64,000 bases of DNA from Nostoc sp. NIES-3756 (GTDB taxonomy: Bacteria; Cyanobacteriota; Cyanobacteriia; Cyanobacteriales; Nostocaceae), in the NCBI RefSeq assembly GCF_001548375.1, contig NZ_AP017295.1, positions 3,940,501-4,004,500 on the forward strand, given 5' to 3'. A model generated the notes under the pieces. That model had not been told where the DNA came from, searched no databases, and worked only from the letters and a program-made list of their open reading frames with translations. Of this stretch, positions 18,364 to 26,115 are shown in pieces (within the stretch, counting starts at the first letter, position 1; the number at the start of each line of letters is the position of its first letter). The position numbers were made by a program, and so were the translations under genes.

Positions 18364-19002
18364 ACGCATCAACTCAAACTTGATGACCCAACTTGCCAAT
18401 TAGTTACTAAAAGTATTTTAAAGTTTCAAGTTAAAAGTTGGAATATTCAAGAAATTAAGGAAGCTAAATTAGACAAAACTACTACCGATGATTGGGGTAG
18501 TTATCCCCTCAAGATTTTGACTAAGAATGGCTCTTTTAATATAGATTTTATCAATGCGGATGCTGACCAAAAAGAAGCTTACGCAAAAAAAATTAACGCT
18601 TTTTTGCAAGACTCTCAAGCTACGAAGTTTAATATCGGAGAAGATAGCCGACTTTGGGCTTATCCTCTAGGTATAGTTTTGATTGCTGGTGGTGCTATTT
18701 GTGTTGTTTATGTATTAATGAATGGTCAAATAGTCTGCACTTTTGACAAAACCTTAGGTAAAGTAATTGTCAAACGTGATTCTTGGGTTGGTGATTCAGT
18801 TATTGAGGCTAAACTAAGAGAAATATTAGGTGTTGATATCGATGTAGTTAGGGTCAATAGGTCTAACAGTTACAATGTTGTCATCAAATTAGAATCAGAG
18901 GAAGAAATTTACCTCAGTGCTGGGCCAATGTTTACTGCTGACAGTGCAGAAAAAACTTTTGAGGCGATCGCCAATTTTCTCCAACTAGAAAGCACAATCT
19001 AA
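18364..19002 (+). pseudogene. Membrane-anchored protein gene lacking a normal start
   Basis: Protein-like sequence begins right after an in-frame stop at 18361 (THQLKLDDPTCQLVTKSILK, then FQVKSWNIQEIKEAKLDKTT) and runs without interruption to LQLESTI. No ATG precedes this part, and the first usable start is a TTG at 18517. One hydrophobic helix lies in the middle (PLGIVLIAGGAICVVYVLM), followed by a strand-rich domain (QIVCTFDKTLGKVIVKRD). The well-formed sequence upstream of the TTG argues that the original gene was longer and has lost its 5' end. A short TTG-started product of 161 residues could still be made. The function is unknown. Confidence 0.5.
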
Positions 19003-19325
19003 TTAGGCTCAGATTTATTCGGTTCACTGGGTACAACTTGAGGTTTTTCTAAGAGGTGTAACAAATCTTGTTGCTTTGGTACAACATCAGGATTCACTTT
19101 TAATACAGTCTCTTGATTTGTTCGACTTCTCTTAATTAAAAGTTGAACCTCTCGCTCAAACTGCTCTCTTCCTTGTTGAAAAAAGTTTGGCTCTCTGGGA
19201 ATTAAACCACCCCTTATCTGTGAATAGTCGTTAGCTGCAACAGGTGAATTTAATAGCAAGGTTACTAAAGAAAGTCCTGCGGTTGTAGCTAACGTTAAGA
19301 ATATTTTCCGCATAATATTTTTCAT
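18999..19325 (-). CDS. Small exported hypothetical protein
   Basis: A 108-residue protein with a classic signal peptide: basic MKNIMRK, a hydrophobic core (IFLTLATTAGLSLVTLLL) and a cleavage-like SPVAAND. The mature part is short, charged and Gln/Glu/Pro-rich (FFQQGREQFEREVQLLIKR), ending PSEPNKSEPN. A purine-rich AAAAAGGGG lies upstream of the ATG. Its stop overlaps the end of the convergent truncated gene by 4 bp. No family recognised. Location: periplasm or lumen by inference. Confidence 0.65.
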   Translation of the reverse strand: MKNIMRKIFLTLATTAGLSLVTLLLNSPVAANDYSQIRGGLIPREPNFFQQGREQFEREVQLLIKRSRTNQETVLKVNPDVVPKQQDLLHLLEKPQVVPSEPNKSEPN

Positions 19326-19637
19326 ATTAGCCCCTTTTTAACAGGTAAAAACCCTGTTGATATAGAAGGGAAATTACTACTCAAAAACCTTCATCATAAT
19401 TACTAATTCGTAATTCGTAATTAAATACGGGTTAGAAACCCTGACCTTTCAGTTTGCCTACATCCAGTCGAGGTTTAAATCCTTGTCTGAACGTCAATTA
19501 CGAATGCGCGAATTTTTGATGATTTTTAGATCAGCTTTTTGGGAGTATTGCAGTTTTGTCAACTTTATAGGCTTTCCTTTATTATACTAATTTCCGTTTA
19601 ATTACTGACTATATATCTGGTATGGTTGACATTTTCT
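19326..19637. other. Intergenic repeat-rich spacer
   Basis: It contains AATTCGT heptamers (about 19405-19423) and a segment with GGTTAGAAACCCTGACC. Both look like dispersed non-coding repeats of heterocystous cyanobacteria. No gene seen. Confidence 0.5.
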
Positions 19638-19988
19638 TTAAGTTTCCCTACTCTCTACCCGCAAGCCAAAGTAAGTTAGTACGAGTTCGGTTGCACCATT
19701 ATTAATTACTTCATGAGTTTCCCCTGCTTCTATGGCTACACAGTTACCTGGAAGTAAGGGGTATTCTTGACCATTGATCCGAATTACTCCTGCGCCAGAT
19801 TCGACAAAGAAGACTTCGCACATATCTTGGTGGGCGTGGGCTGCTGCTGTCTGTCCTGGGGCGAAGCTGGCTTGAGAAAAGTTGGTAAGGTGTGGTAAGT
19901 CACCAAACCTCAACATGACTTTCTTTTTAATTTCTGGGTTATGTGAAACAGGTTCTTCGGGTAGGTCGTTCAGGGATGTGGTAATCAT
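19638..19988 (-). CDS. Cupin-domain protein
   Basis: A 116-residue single-domain cupin. The first motif is visible as AHAHQDMCEVFFVESGAG (two His and a Glu for metal binding), and the second as PGNCVAIEAGETHEVINNG with its His. Such proteins bind a metal and act as small enzymes or ligand sensors. Its ATG overlaps the TGA of the preceding fusion gene (ATGA), which is strong evidence for translational coupling and a shared job. The ligand is unknown. Confidence 0.85.
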   Translation of the reverse strand: MITTSLNDLPEEPVSHNPEIKKKVMLRFGDLPHLTNFSQASFAPGQTAAAHAHQDMCEVFFVESGAGVIRINGQEYPLLPGNCVAIEAGETHEVINNGATELVLTYFGLRVESRET

Positions 19989-22876
19989 TCTGGTCGTAAA
20001 TCGTTGGATAATTCCACAATACCCCTAGAACCATCAATTCTCACTCGTTGACCGTCTTGGAGAATCCATGTTGCACCTTTAACATCCATGACGGCAGGAA
20101 TACCGTATTCTCGCGCAACGATCGCACCATGTGAAAGTCTACCCCCAGCTTCTGCAACTATTCCTCCTGCTCTTACCAACAGAGGGGCCCAGCCAGAATC
20201 GGTATAAGGTACTACTAATATTGTATCTTTGTCGATGTCTGGCAGGTTTTGTAGGTTCCGCACCACTTTGATTCTGCCTTCGGCTTGTCCATGACTGGCG
20301 GGAATACCTTCTAGTATTTGGTCTGAGTATACTTCTGCGGCATCTGCGGGATGAGGCGGTATATTGCCGTAAACTACAAGGGGAACTTGCTCAATTAGAC
20401 TATCTTGATGGAATTGCGATCGCCTAAATTTGAGCAGTTCGGTTAAGTTAGCCTTCAATTCCTCATCTGCATCTGCTAATAAACGCCGCAATTCATCCAA
20501 CTCCAAAAAGAAGATATCGCCAGTTTCCTTAAGTAAGCCAGATTTCAACAAAATCTTTTCTAAAGCTACGAATCTCCACCTCAACTCGGCTAATAGGCGT
20601 GAATAAACTTCGGTGACTCGTCCTTTAATATCCACCCTGCGTTGCACTGTTCCGCGTTTGCGCTTGGGTGGATGAGCTTTGCTGGCTTCTAATTCGGCTT
20701 TTTCTGGTTCACTGAGTTGAATTAACTGGACAAATAATTGCTTGATGGGTTGGGGGTCTTCTTTCCAAGTGGGAACGGCTATATTCGTGCCTACATCGCT
20801 TAAATAGCCGTAATCTTCCAGCAGTTCGTTAAATTCGTAAAGAATTTTCTCGCCCTCTGGAGTTTGTTTCAATTTATCAAATACTTGCTCAGGCTCACAT
20901 TCTGGTAATACCTGTTTCGCATCCACAGCTAAAGCTCTCAGGGAACGTAAAGCTGATACTTCCGGGGTAACGCTGTTGTCAATTTGCTCATCTTTGACGC
21001 GGAAAATTCCCTGTCTGATGGCGGCGCTTAAGGGAGCCAAAATACTGTAGTAAGTGCCACGGCGTATTAAGTCTAGGTTGAAATCAATCCCGGATAACAG
21101 TTCTTCTATTTCTTGTTCTTCTAAAGACGCATTAGCTAATTGGGACAACCCAGGAATAAATACGTTTTGGTAATCCTGTTTAAAGTCCTTTTCTAAGTTG
21201 AGTTCCTGTTTGAGTAACTTCAGCAGTCCTGGGAAATTTTGGATAGTTGACTGCAAGGGCGGTTTACTCATTTTCGCGCCTCTAGTCAAAAACTCTAGGC
21301 TTTCTGGTGGTAATCCCATTCTCAAAAAAATATCTCCCAGGAGGGAGGCGTTAAAATAAGCTCTAGAATAATGCAGAGTTGCTGTTTGGGTAAAATCTAA
21401 ACCTGTAGCGCGATCGCCTAATACTATTGAGAATATATCACCCCAAACTCCACAAGTTAAGGGACGATTAATAGACCAAGTTAAGGGATGCACTACACCA
21501 GGAATTACTTCTGCTGCAATCTTCCGTGTCCAGATGGGTAGTAGGGTGGTAATTGGTCTTGCTTGCAATAACCACAAGGTTTGTCCGTCGTAACTCCACT
21601 CGATATCTTGCGGTACTCCCAGGTAACGCTTTTCTAGGCGACGGGCTAGATATGCTACTTGTTTAATTAACGCCTGTGGTACTCGTCCTGTCCCTTCTAA
21701 TTTTACTGAGGACAAATTATCTGCCTCAACCACAAAAGCCCGATATTGTTCTGGTGTAACTTTGCCGGAAACTACTTGAGTGGGGCTACCGGGTAAAGCT
21801 TCGATAATCACTGCATCGCCTTGCTGGGTGATGGGATCTCGGCTAAAAGCTACGCCAGAATAGGCGCATTGGACTTGTTGCTGAATAAGAACTGACATGG
21901 CTGTGTCTGGTAGACCGCGATCGCGGCGATACTGCACAGCCGATGGATTATTATATGATTCTCTAACTTCTGTAATCGCTTGTTGTAGTTGCTGCTCATT
22001 GGTAACTTGCAGCACTGTTAAATATTGCCCAGCCGCCGAAGCTTGTTCGGAGTCTTCCCCAATGGCAGAAGAACGGACTACCAAGGGCGATAATTCGGAA
22101 GGTTGCAGGAATTGTAATAATTTTTCTGGGTCATTACCAGGGACAAGCACCCAACCTTTAGGTACTTGATAACCCCAGCGTTTAATTTGAGATAAGGTAG
22201 CAGCTTTCTGTCCCACAATCGCCTGATTTAACTCATCATCGAGAGTGAGAATTGTGTCACTACCGCGTAAATATTCAAATACAGGTTGTGATTCTGAATC
22301 TGCTTCTTGAGACGATAAATCCAGGTCATCAGGAATCCTTTGATAAATCCACCATAGGAGTCCTGCTAGGGCTACAGCCGTGATAATTTTGGGAAAATCT
22401 TCGGCATGAAGCAGCACTATAAATATGGGAAACACAAATAGGACTCCATACTTTACTAGATTTCTCGACTGTAAAAGCGTGAAGCTGATAATTGCTAATA
22501 GAGTAACAAATATTGCTACTAGAGGATCATGTACTAACATTCCCCAGACGACGTTGGTTGTTCCCGCTCCTCTGCCCATTAAGTACCTACCTAGTACCAA
22601 AGCGATGAGGGATAGGAGTTCCCAAAACGATCCCTCAGGGAAAAAAGCACGTGTAATGTAAACGGCTGCGATCCCTTTTAGGGCTTCTGAGACAACTGCT
22701 AAAACCCCTGCTAGTTTACCACCGTGGTAAAAAGCGGCGGAGACACTGACATTCTTTGTGCCAATTTGCGCTAAACGTCTCTTCTTGAGCGCGTAAGTAA
22801 TCCAGGAAATTAACGGTAACGCGCCCAAGAAGGGACAGATAATTAATATAACTAAGGCACCCCAAAGTTCTCTCAT
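19985..22876 (-). CDS. Fusion of a PlsY-like membrane domain with a PEP synthase-like enzyme
   Basis: A 963-residue protein. Residues 1-190 are a multi-helix membrane domain resembling glycerol-3-phosphate acyltransferase PlsY (LPLISWITYALKKRR, GTKNVSVSAAFYHGGKLAGV and GRGAGTTNVVWGML recall the PlsY GSGNxGATNV loops). From about 210 it follows PEP synthase/pyruvate-phosphate dikinase: ATP-grasp nucleotide domain (NQAIVGQKAATLSQIKRWG, VRSSAIGEDSEQASAAGQY, QDIEWSYDG), a long middle part, and the swivelling phosphohistidine domain near the C-terminus with GGRLSHGAIVAREYGIPAV (His916). The C-terminal PEP/pyruvate-binding barrel of true PEP synthase is absent, so it may phosphorylate another substrate. 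It is coupled to a downstream cupin gene. Exact activity is unknown. Confidence 0.8.
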   Translation of the reverse strand: MRELWGALVILIICPFLGALPLISWITYALKKRRLAQIGTKNVSVSAAFYHGGKLAGVLAVVSEALKGIAAVYITRAFFPEGSFWELLSLIALVLGRYLMGRGAGTTNVVWGMLVHDPLVAIFVTLLAIISFTLLQSRNLVKYGVLFVFPIFIVLLHAEDFPKIITAVALAGLLWWIYQRIPDDLDLSSQEADSESQPVFEYLRGSDTILTLDDELNQAIVGQKAATLSQIKRWGYQVPKGWVLVPGNDPEKLLQFLQPSELSPLVVRSSAIGEDSEQASAAGQYLTVLQVTNEQQLQQAITEVRESYNNPSAVQYRRDRGLPDTAMSVLIQQQVQCAYSGVAFSRDPITQQGDAVIIEALPGSPTQVVSGKVTPEQYRAFVVEADNLSSVKLEGTGRVPQALIKQVAYLARRLEKRYLGVPQDIEWSYDGQTLWLLQARPITTLLPIWTRKIAAEVIPGVVHPLTWSINRPLTCGVWGDIFSIVLGDRATGLDFTQTATLHYSRAYFNASLLGDIFLRMGLPPESLEFLTRGAKMSKPPLQSTIQNFPGLLKLLKQELNLEKDFKQDYQNVFIPGLSQLANASLEEQEIEELLSGIDFNLDLIRRGTYYSILAPLSAAIRQGIFRVKDEQIDNSVTPEVSALRSLRALAVDAKQVLPECEPEQVFDKLKQTPEGEKILYEFNELLEDYGYLSDVGTNIAVPTWKEDPQPIKQLFVQLIQLSEPEKAELEASKAHPPKRKRGTVQRRVDIKGRVTEVYSRLLAELRWRFVALEKILLKSGLLKETGDIFFLELDELRRLLADADEELKANLTELLKFRRSQFHQDSLIEQVPLVVYGNIPPHPADAAEVYSDQILEGIPASHGQAEGRIKVVRNLQNLPDIDKDTILVVPYTDSGWAPLLVRAGGIVAEAGGRLSHGAIVAREYGIPAVMDVKGATWILQDGQRVRIDGSRGIVELSNDLRPE

Positions 22877-23137
22877 GCTGCATTTATAATTTGAGATTAA
22901 TCTTGCACTTAAAATCTCAAATCTTCAATATCTAAAATTTTTTTACTAATGCTTAAATCATTATTTATGGGGCTGTTAGTTGCTTGATGAACAACAATAG
23001 ACTAGGATGAACCAACGCAATTATCAGTGTTGGAGGGTATAAGAGTTTAGCGGTTTAAGGGTATCATTTATGAGATTTTTCCTTGTACCGCTAAACCCTA
23101 ATCCTAGTTATCGGTGTCTTTCTAGGCTGCTATACAC

Positions 23138-23278
23138 TTAGTTGAGTGCGTAGGCTGCTTGTAACGCCCAAATAATTAGACCAGCGATTGATCCCAACAG
23201 TAAGACTGTAGAGATGGTAACAAGTTTAGGGGAATCTGCCCCGTCAAATTTCATAATTCCGCGATTTAAGTCGGACAT
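23138..23278 (-). CDS. 46-residue single-pass membrane protein, probably thylakoid
   Basis: The frame reads MSDLNRGIMKFDGADSPKLV, then one hydrophobic helix (TISTVLLLGSIAGLIIWALQ), ending AAYALN. A textbook ribosome site, AAGGAGGAATACAAAGCT, precedes the ATG. Short, strongly translated single-helix proteins with a hydrophilic N-terminus are typical of photosystem or NDH accessory subunits in cyanobacteria. It may correspond to the Psb35/Ssl2148 type, but I recall that sequence only loosely. It is very likely a real gene despite its size. Confidence 0.75.
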   Translation of the reverse strand: MSDLNRGIMKFDGADSPKLVTISTVLLLGSIAGLIIWALQAAYALN

Positions 23279-23485
23279 AGCTTTGTATTCCTCCTTTCTT
23301 ACTGGGCCGATTTACCCGTTTCGATTTTAGTCTGTCTACTCGCTCATCAGGCGATATAACTAATAATATTTTGTTTAAGCTTTGCAACATTTTCATCACC
23401 AATTGTATGTACTTCTGTAGGCTGGTTGTTTAGTTTTATACGATAAGACAAGAGTGGGGAGATGTGGTTTGGCTATGCGGAAATC

Positions 23486-23546
23486 GAGTTTCGACTACGC
23501 GGGAGTTGAGCGAAGTCGAAACTCAACTCTCGCGTAGTCGAGATTC
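23486..23546. repeat. 25-bp inverted repeat (long stem-loop)
   Basis: Arms 23486-23510 and 23522-23546 match at 22 of 25 positions, with an 11-base loop CGAAGTCGAAA. Each arm contains a GTTTCGACTACGCG-like or CTCGCGTAGTCGAGA-like phrase. It may be a short non-autonomous repeat element. It also could terminate or protect transcripts. Confidence 0.75.
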
Positions 23547-23572
23547 ACCAACCGGGAGACAAGCTAGACAAG

Positions 23573-23607
23573 GGAGTAACCCACCCCTAACCCCTCCCAA
23601 GAGGGGA
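23573..23607 (+). repeat. Dispersed repeat, copy A
   Basis: Contains AACCCACCCCTAACCCCTCC followed by CAAGAGGGGAA. Near-identical copies occur inverted at 29821-29853 and direct at 58931-58968. All three lie between genes. Confidence 0.7.
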
Positions 23608-23610
23608 ATA

Positions 23611-23659
23611 ACTATGGACTGTGGACTATTGACTGTTGACTAATGACTAATAACAAATG
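23611..23659 (+). repeat. 7-bp tandem repeat (STRR) reaching into the start codon of the SGNH gene
   Basis: Seven consecutive heptamers: ACTATGG, ACTGTGG, ACTATTG, ACTGTTG, ACTAATG, ACTAATA, ACAAATG. The last one ends in the ATG used by the following gene. Heptamer STRR arrays are a known feature of heterocystous cyanobacteria. Confidence 0.85.
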
Positions 23660-24607
23660 AAACTAATATTTTTGATAATTTTACTGATAAGTCTAGGGTT
23701 GATTGCGGTGGAAATAGGGCTGCGATCGCTCTTTGGTTTTGGCAATCCCCTCATTTATATTGGTGATGAGGAAATTGGCTACTTGCTAGCTCCTAACCAG
23801 CGTACCCGCCGCTTTGGTAATCGGATTGACATCAATGAATATTCTATGCGGAGTGGGAGTGTAGCTAAGACTCCTGCACCCACTAGCCGACGAGTGCTAC
23901 TTTTGGGAGACTCGATTGTTAATGGTGGTTGGTGGACTGATCAAAAGAATACAATCTCTAGTTTGTTGACACTTTCCCTTAGTTCATCAACTCATGACAA
24001 TTTTCAACAAGTAGAGGTGTTAAATGCTTCGGCTAATTCTTGGGGGCCGAGAAATCAACTTGCTTACTTACAACGGTTTGGTAGCTTTCAGTCCCAGGTA
24101 GTGGTGTTGGTGATAAATACTGATGATTTATTTGCTACTGCACCCACATCTTTACCCGTAGGACGCGATCGCAACTATCCAGACAAAAAGCCACCCCTAG
24201 CATTAATAGAAGTATGGCAGCGTTATTTGAAAAAAGAACCACCCAACCCAGAATTAGCCGCAGTACAGAAAGAAGGAGGCGATCGCGTCGGCATTAATTT
24301 AGATGCTATTAGTAAAATTGCAGCATTTACTCGACAAAACAACAGCAAATTTCTGCTGGTGATGACTCCCTTATTACGAGAATTAGGTGAACCAGGCCCC
24401 CGCGATTACGAAATCAAAGCACGCCAACGCCTCAAAGACTTTACCCAGTCCCAGCAAATTACTTATATAGACTTTCTACCCATATTCAACGCCACTGGTG
24501 ACTTTAAAGCCTTATACCAAGACCATATTCATCTAAACTTACAAGGTAATCAGGTTGTCAGCCAAGAACTTGAGCGATCGCTTTTACCACTTTTACAAAA
24601 GAGCTAA
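23657..24607 (+). CDS. SGNH/GDSL-type hydrolase, membrane-anchored
   Basis: A 316-residue protein. The N-terminus is a hydrophobic anchor (LIFLIILLISLGLIAVEIGL). The SGNH fold shows block I as LLLGDSIVNGG (nucleophile Ser86), an Asn-bearing stretch NASANSWGPRN, and the closing Asp/His pair in YQDHIHLN (Asp289, His292). Family members are esterases or O-acetyl-group hydrolases that act on lipids or polysaccharides, and the anchor suggests action in the periplasm. The start ATG is the end of a 7-bp repeat array and has no Shine-Dalgarno sequence. No better start precedes the anchor. The substrate is unknown. Confidence 0.8.
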   Translation: MKLIFLIILLISLGLIAVEIGLRSLFGFGNPLIYIGDEEIGYLLAPNQRTRRFGNRIDINEYSMRSGSVAKTPAPTSRRVLLLGDSIVNGGWWTDQKNTISSLLTLSLSSSTHDNFQQVEVLNASANSWGPRNQLAYLQRFGSFQSQVVVLVINTDDLFATAPTSLPVGRDRNYPDKKPPLALIEVWQRYLKKEPPNPELAAVQKEGGDRVGINLDAISKIAAFTRQNNSKFLLVMTPLLRELGEPGPRDYEIKARQRLKDFTQSQQITYIDFLPIFNATGDFKALYQDHIHLNLQGNQVVSQELERSLLPLLQKS

Positions 24608-24613
24608 ACTCTT

Positions 24614-24648
24614 AATTACCAATTACCAATTACCAATTACCAATTACC
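24614..24648. repeat. 7-bp tandem repeat (STRR), AATTACC x5
   Basis: Five perfect copies of AATTACC fill almost the whole 43-bp gap between the convergent SGNH and fibrillin-like genes. No terminator hairpin is visible there. Confidence 0.9.
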
Positions 24649-24650
24649 AT

Positions 24651-25268
24651 CTACTCCCTAATCCATAAAGCCAAGCCTCCCCCACGCCCACGGGCGGCGA
24701 TAAAATCTTGTGTAACTATAAAGAAAGCAAAAAATGCCTGTTTCGCTATAGGTTGGTTATAAAAATCTTCAGACTCAACCTTGCCAGAACGAATTTTTTG
24801 TTGGTAAATAGTTCGACCAAATAAACTGAGGTAAATTTGAGTAAAGTCAAAAGCTAAGAGATTTTTCTTTCCTATATATTTAGCTGGGCCTGTAAGTTTT
24901 AATAACAAAGACCCTAATTTTACTTGGTTAGCAATTTCGCCTTTGGTGATGTCTTCCGTTGCAGAAGGATTAAAGGATATATAAATATTTATCAATTGAG
25001 GTACATACCAACCCTTACCTAAAATAATTCCTCCCCGTTTTTGAGCTTTTTTTGTTCCTGTGGCAAAACATAGTTTCCACGTTCCCGCTAAAGTAGCAAA
25101 ATCATAAGTTAGCCGATGCTGTTTAGCTGATTTTTCTGCTTGTAACAAAGCATTAACAATTGCTGCTGGCTGAGGACGGTTATTATTTTCTCCCCTATAC
25201 GCCGCCACAGCTTGGGTTAGAGTGTTAACAAAGTCGTCTGTGTTAGTAGATGTCAGATTAGTACTCAT
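24651..25268 (-). CDS. Fibrillin/PAP-like lipid-associated protein (tentative)
   Basis: A 205-residue protein without a signal peptide or membrane helix. It has features of plastid lipid-associated (PAP/fibrillin) proteins: an early helical region (VNALLQAEKSAKQHRLTYDF), the block LAGTWKLCFATGTKK, a strand-rich barrel, and a C-terminus FFIVTQDFIAARGRGGGLAL resembling the family's ending in which a conserved Arg-Gly-rich phrase precedes the last strand. Fibrillins coat thylakoid lipid structures and affect photoprotection. The assignment is from remembered motifs, so a different lipocalin-like family remains possible. It stands alone and converges with the SGNH gene. Confidence 0.5.
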   Translation of the reverse strand: MSTNLTSTNTDDFVNTLTQAVAAYRGENNNRPQPAAIVNALLQAEKSAKQHRLTYDFATLAGTWKLCFATGTKKAQKRGGIILGKGWYVPQLINIYISFNPSATEDITKGEIANQVKLGSLLLKLTGPAKYIGKKNLLAFDFTQIYLSLFGRTIYQQKIRSGKVESEDFYNQPIAKQAFFAFFIVTQDFIAARGRGGGLALWIRE

Positions 25269-25482
25269 TGTATATTCTAAAAATTTAATTTTTTATTTAT
25301 TTTTTTACGTAAGGATTTGTGTATTTAACTAAATATATTTTATCTCAATTTGTAAATGCTTAAATAAAAAGCGATCGCTTTCGATTTATTTGCGATCGCT
25401 TAAAGTTTTAGAGGAAATTATAAAGTTGACGTAACTACTATCAAAGCACTTAAAGTTCACCTTAGATGTAAAAGTTTATTAG

Positions 25483-26007
25483 CTAAGTAAGCGATGAACT
25501 TAAAGTTTTTGTAATTACATTGACTGGCCCAGAGCAGTAAACACATAATTCATTAGCAATCTCTACAGCTTCTTTAGGGCTTTTGTCTAAATACATGGCT
25601 GTTAAAGCAAAGTGCTGTCCTGCACCAATAGCACTAAACTCGTTTATCTTTTCTACCAAATAGCTACTACTAATACGAAATATTTCTCCTTCAATGCCAA
25701 TTAAATAACTATTCTTACGCCCGAAACTATCATCCTTCTTTTTCGCCCAAGCGTAAAACTCGACAATAAAATCAAGAACTGCTTCTACTGTAGTTGCAGC
25801 AGGCTTATGATTTCTGGCAAATATTTGCATGAAGCTTAACTCCATGACATAGCCCACACTACCGATAATCATGTCATTAACTTCAAACAATTTACCTTGT
25901 TCATCCCCCGTTACCCGAGAAGTTTCTGTTAAGTATCCATTGACGCGAATGCTATCAGCAGCGAACTCTAATTTATTTGGATATCTTTTAGCTGCAACAA
26001 CGCTCAT
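25483..26007 (-). CDS. Ntn-hydrolase (HslV/proteasome-like) family protein
   Basis: A 174-residue protein beginning MSVVAAKRYPNKLEFAADS, which follows the opening strands of HslV/proteasome beta subunits (HslV: TTIVSVRR then a gap then AGD). The later AIGAGQHFALTAMYLDKSPK and AVEIANELCVYCSGPV match the HslV region AIGSGGxYALAAA through the ICVYTN motif. The usual N-terminal Thr is replaced. After Met removal, Ser2 could be the nucleophile, as in some Ntn hydrolases. No HslU partner is nearby. It may be a self-compartmentalising peptidase of unknown substrate or an inactive relative. The gene stands alone between AT-rich spacers that contain HIP1 sites. Confidence 0.6.
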   Translation of the reverse strand: MSVVAAKRYPNKLEFAADSIRVNGYLTETSRVTGDEQGKLFEVNDMIIGSVGYVMELSFMQIFARNHKPAATTVEAVLDFIVEFYAWAKKKDDSFGRKNSYLIGIEGEIFRISSSYLVEKINEFSAIGAGQHFALTAMYLDKSPKEAVEIANELCVYCSGPVNVITKTLSSSLT

Positions 26008-26115
26008 AATTCTTGAAGTTAAGACTTAGTATATTTATTTTAGCTAAATTACAAAAATTATTTATAAAATTGATTTGAGTTTTTTGTAAATATGCAGACA
26101 TTTTCAATCCAAAAT

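Larger units (their letters stand above)
23279..23656. other. Repeat-packed spacer
   Basis: No gene. It holds the upstream region of the 46-residue protein, then three kinds of repeat in a row: a 25-bp inverted repeat (23486-23546), a 35-base dispersed repeat (23573-23607) and a run of 7-bp repeats that continues into the next start codon. Confidence 0.7.
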
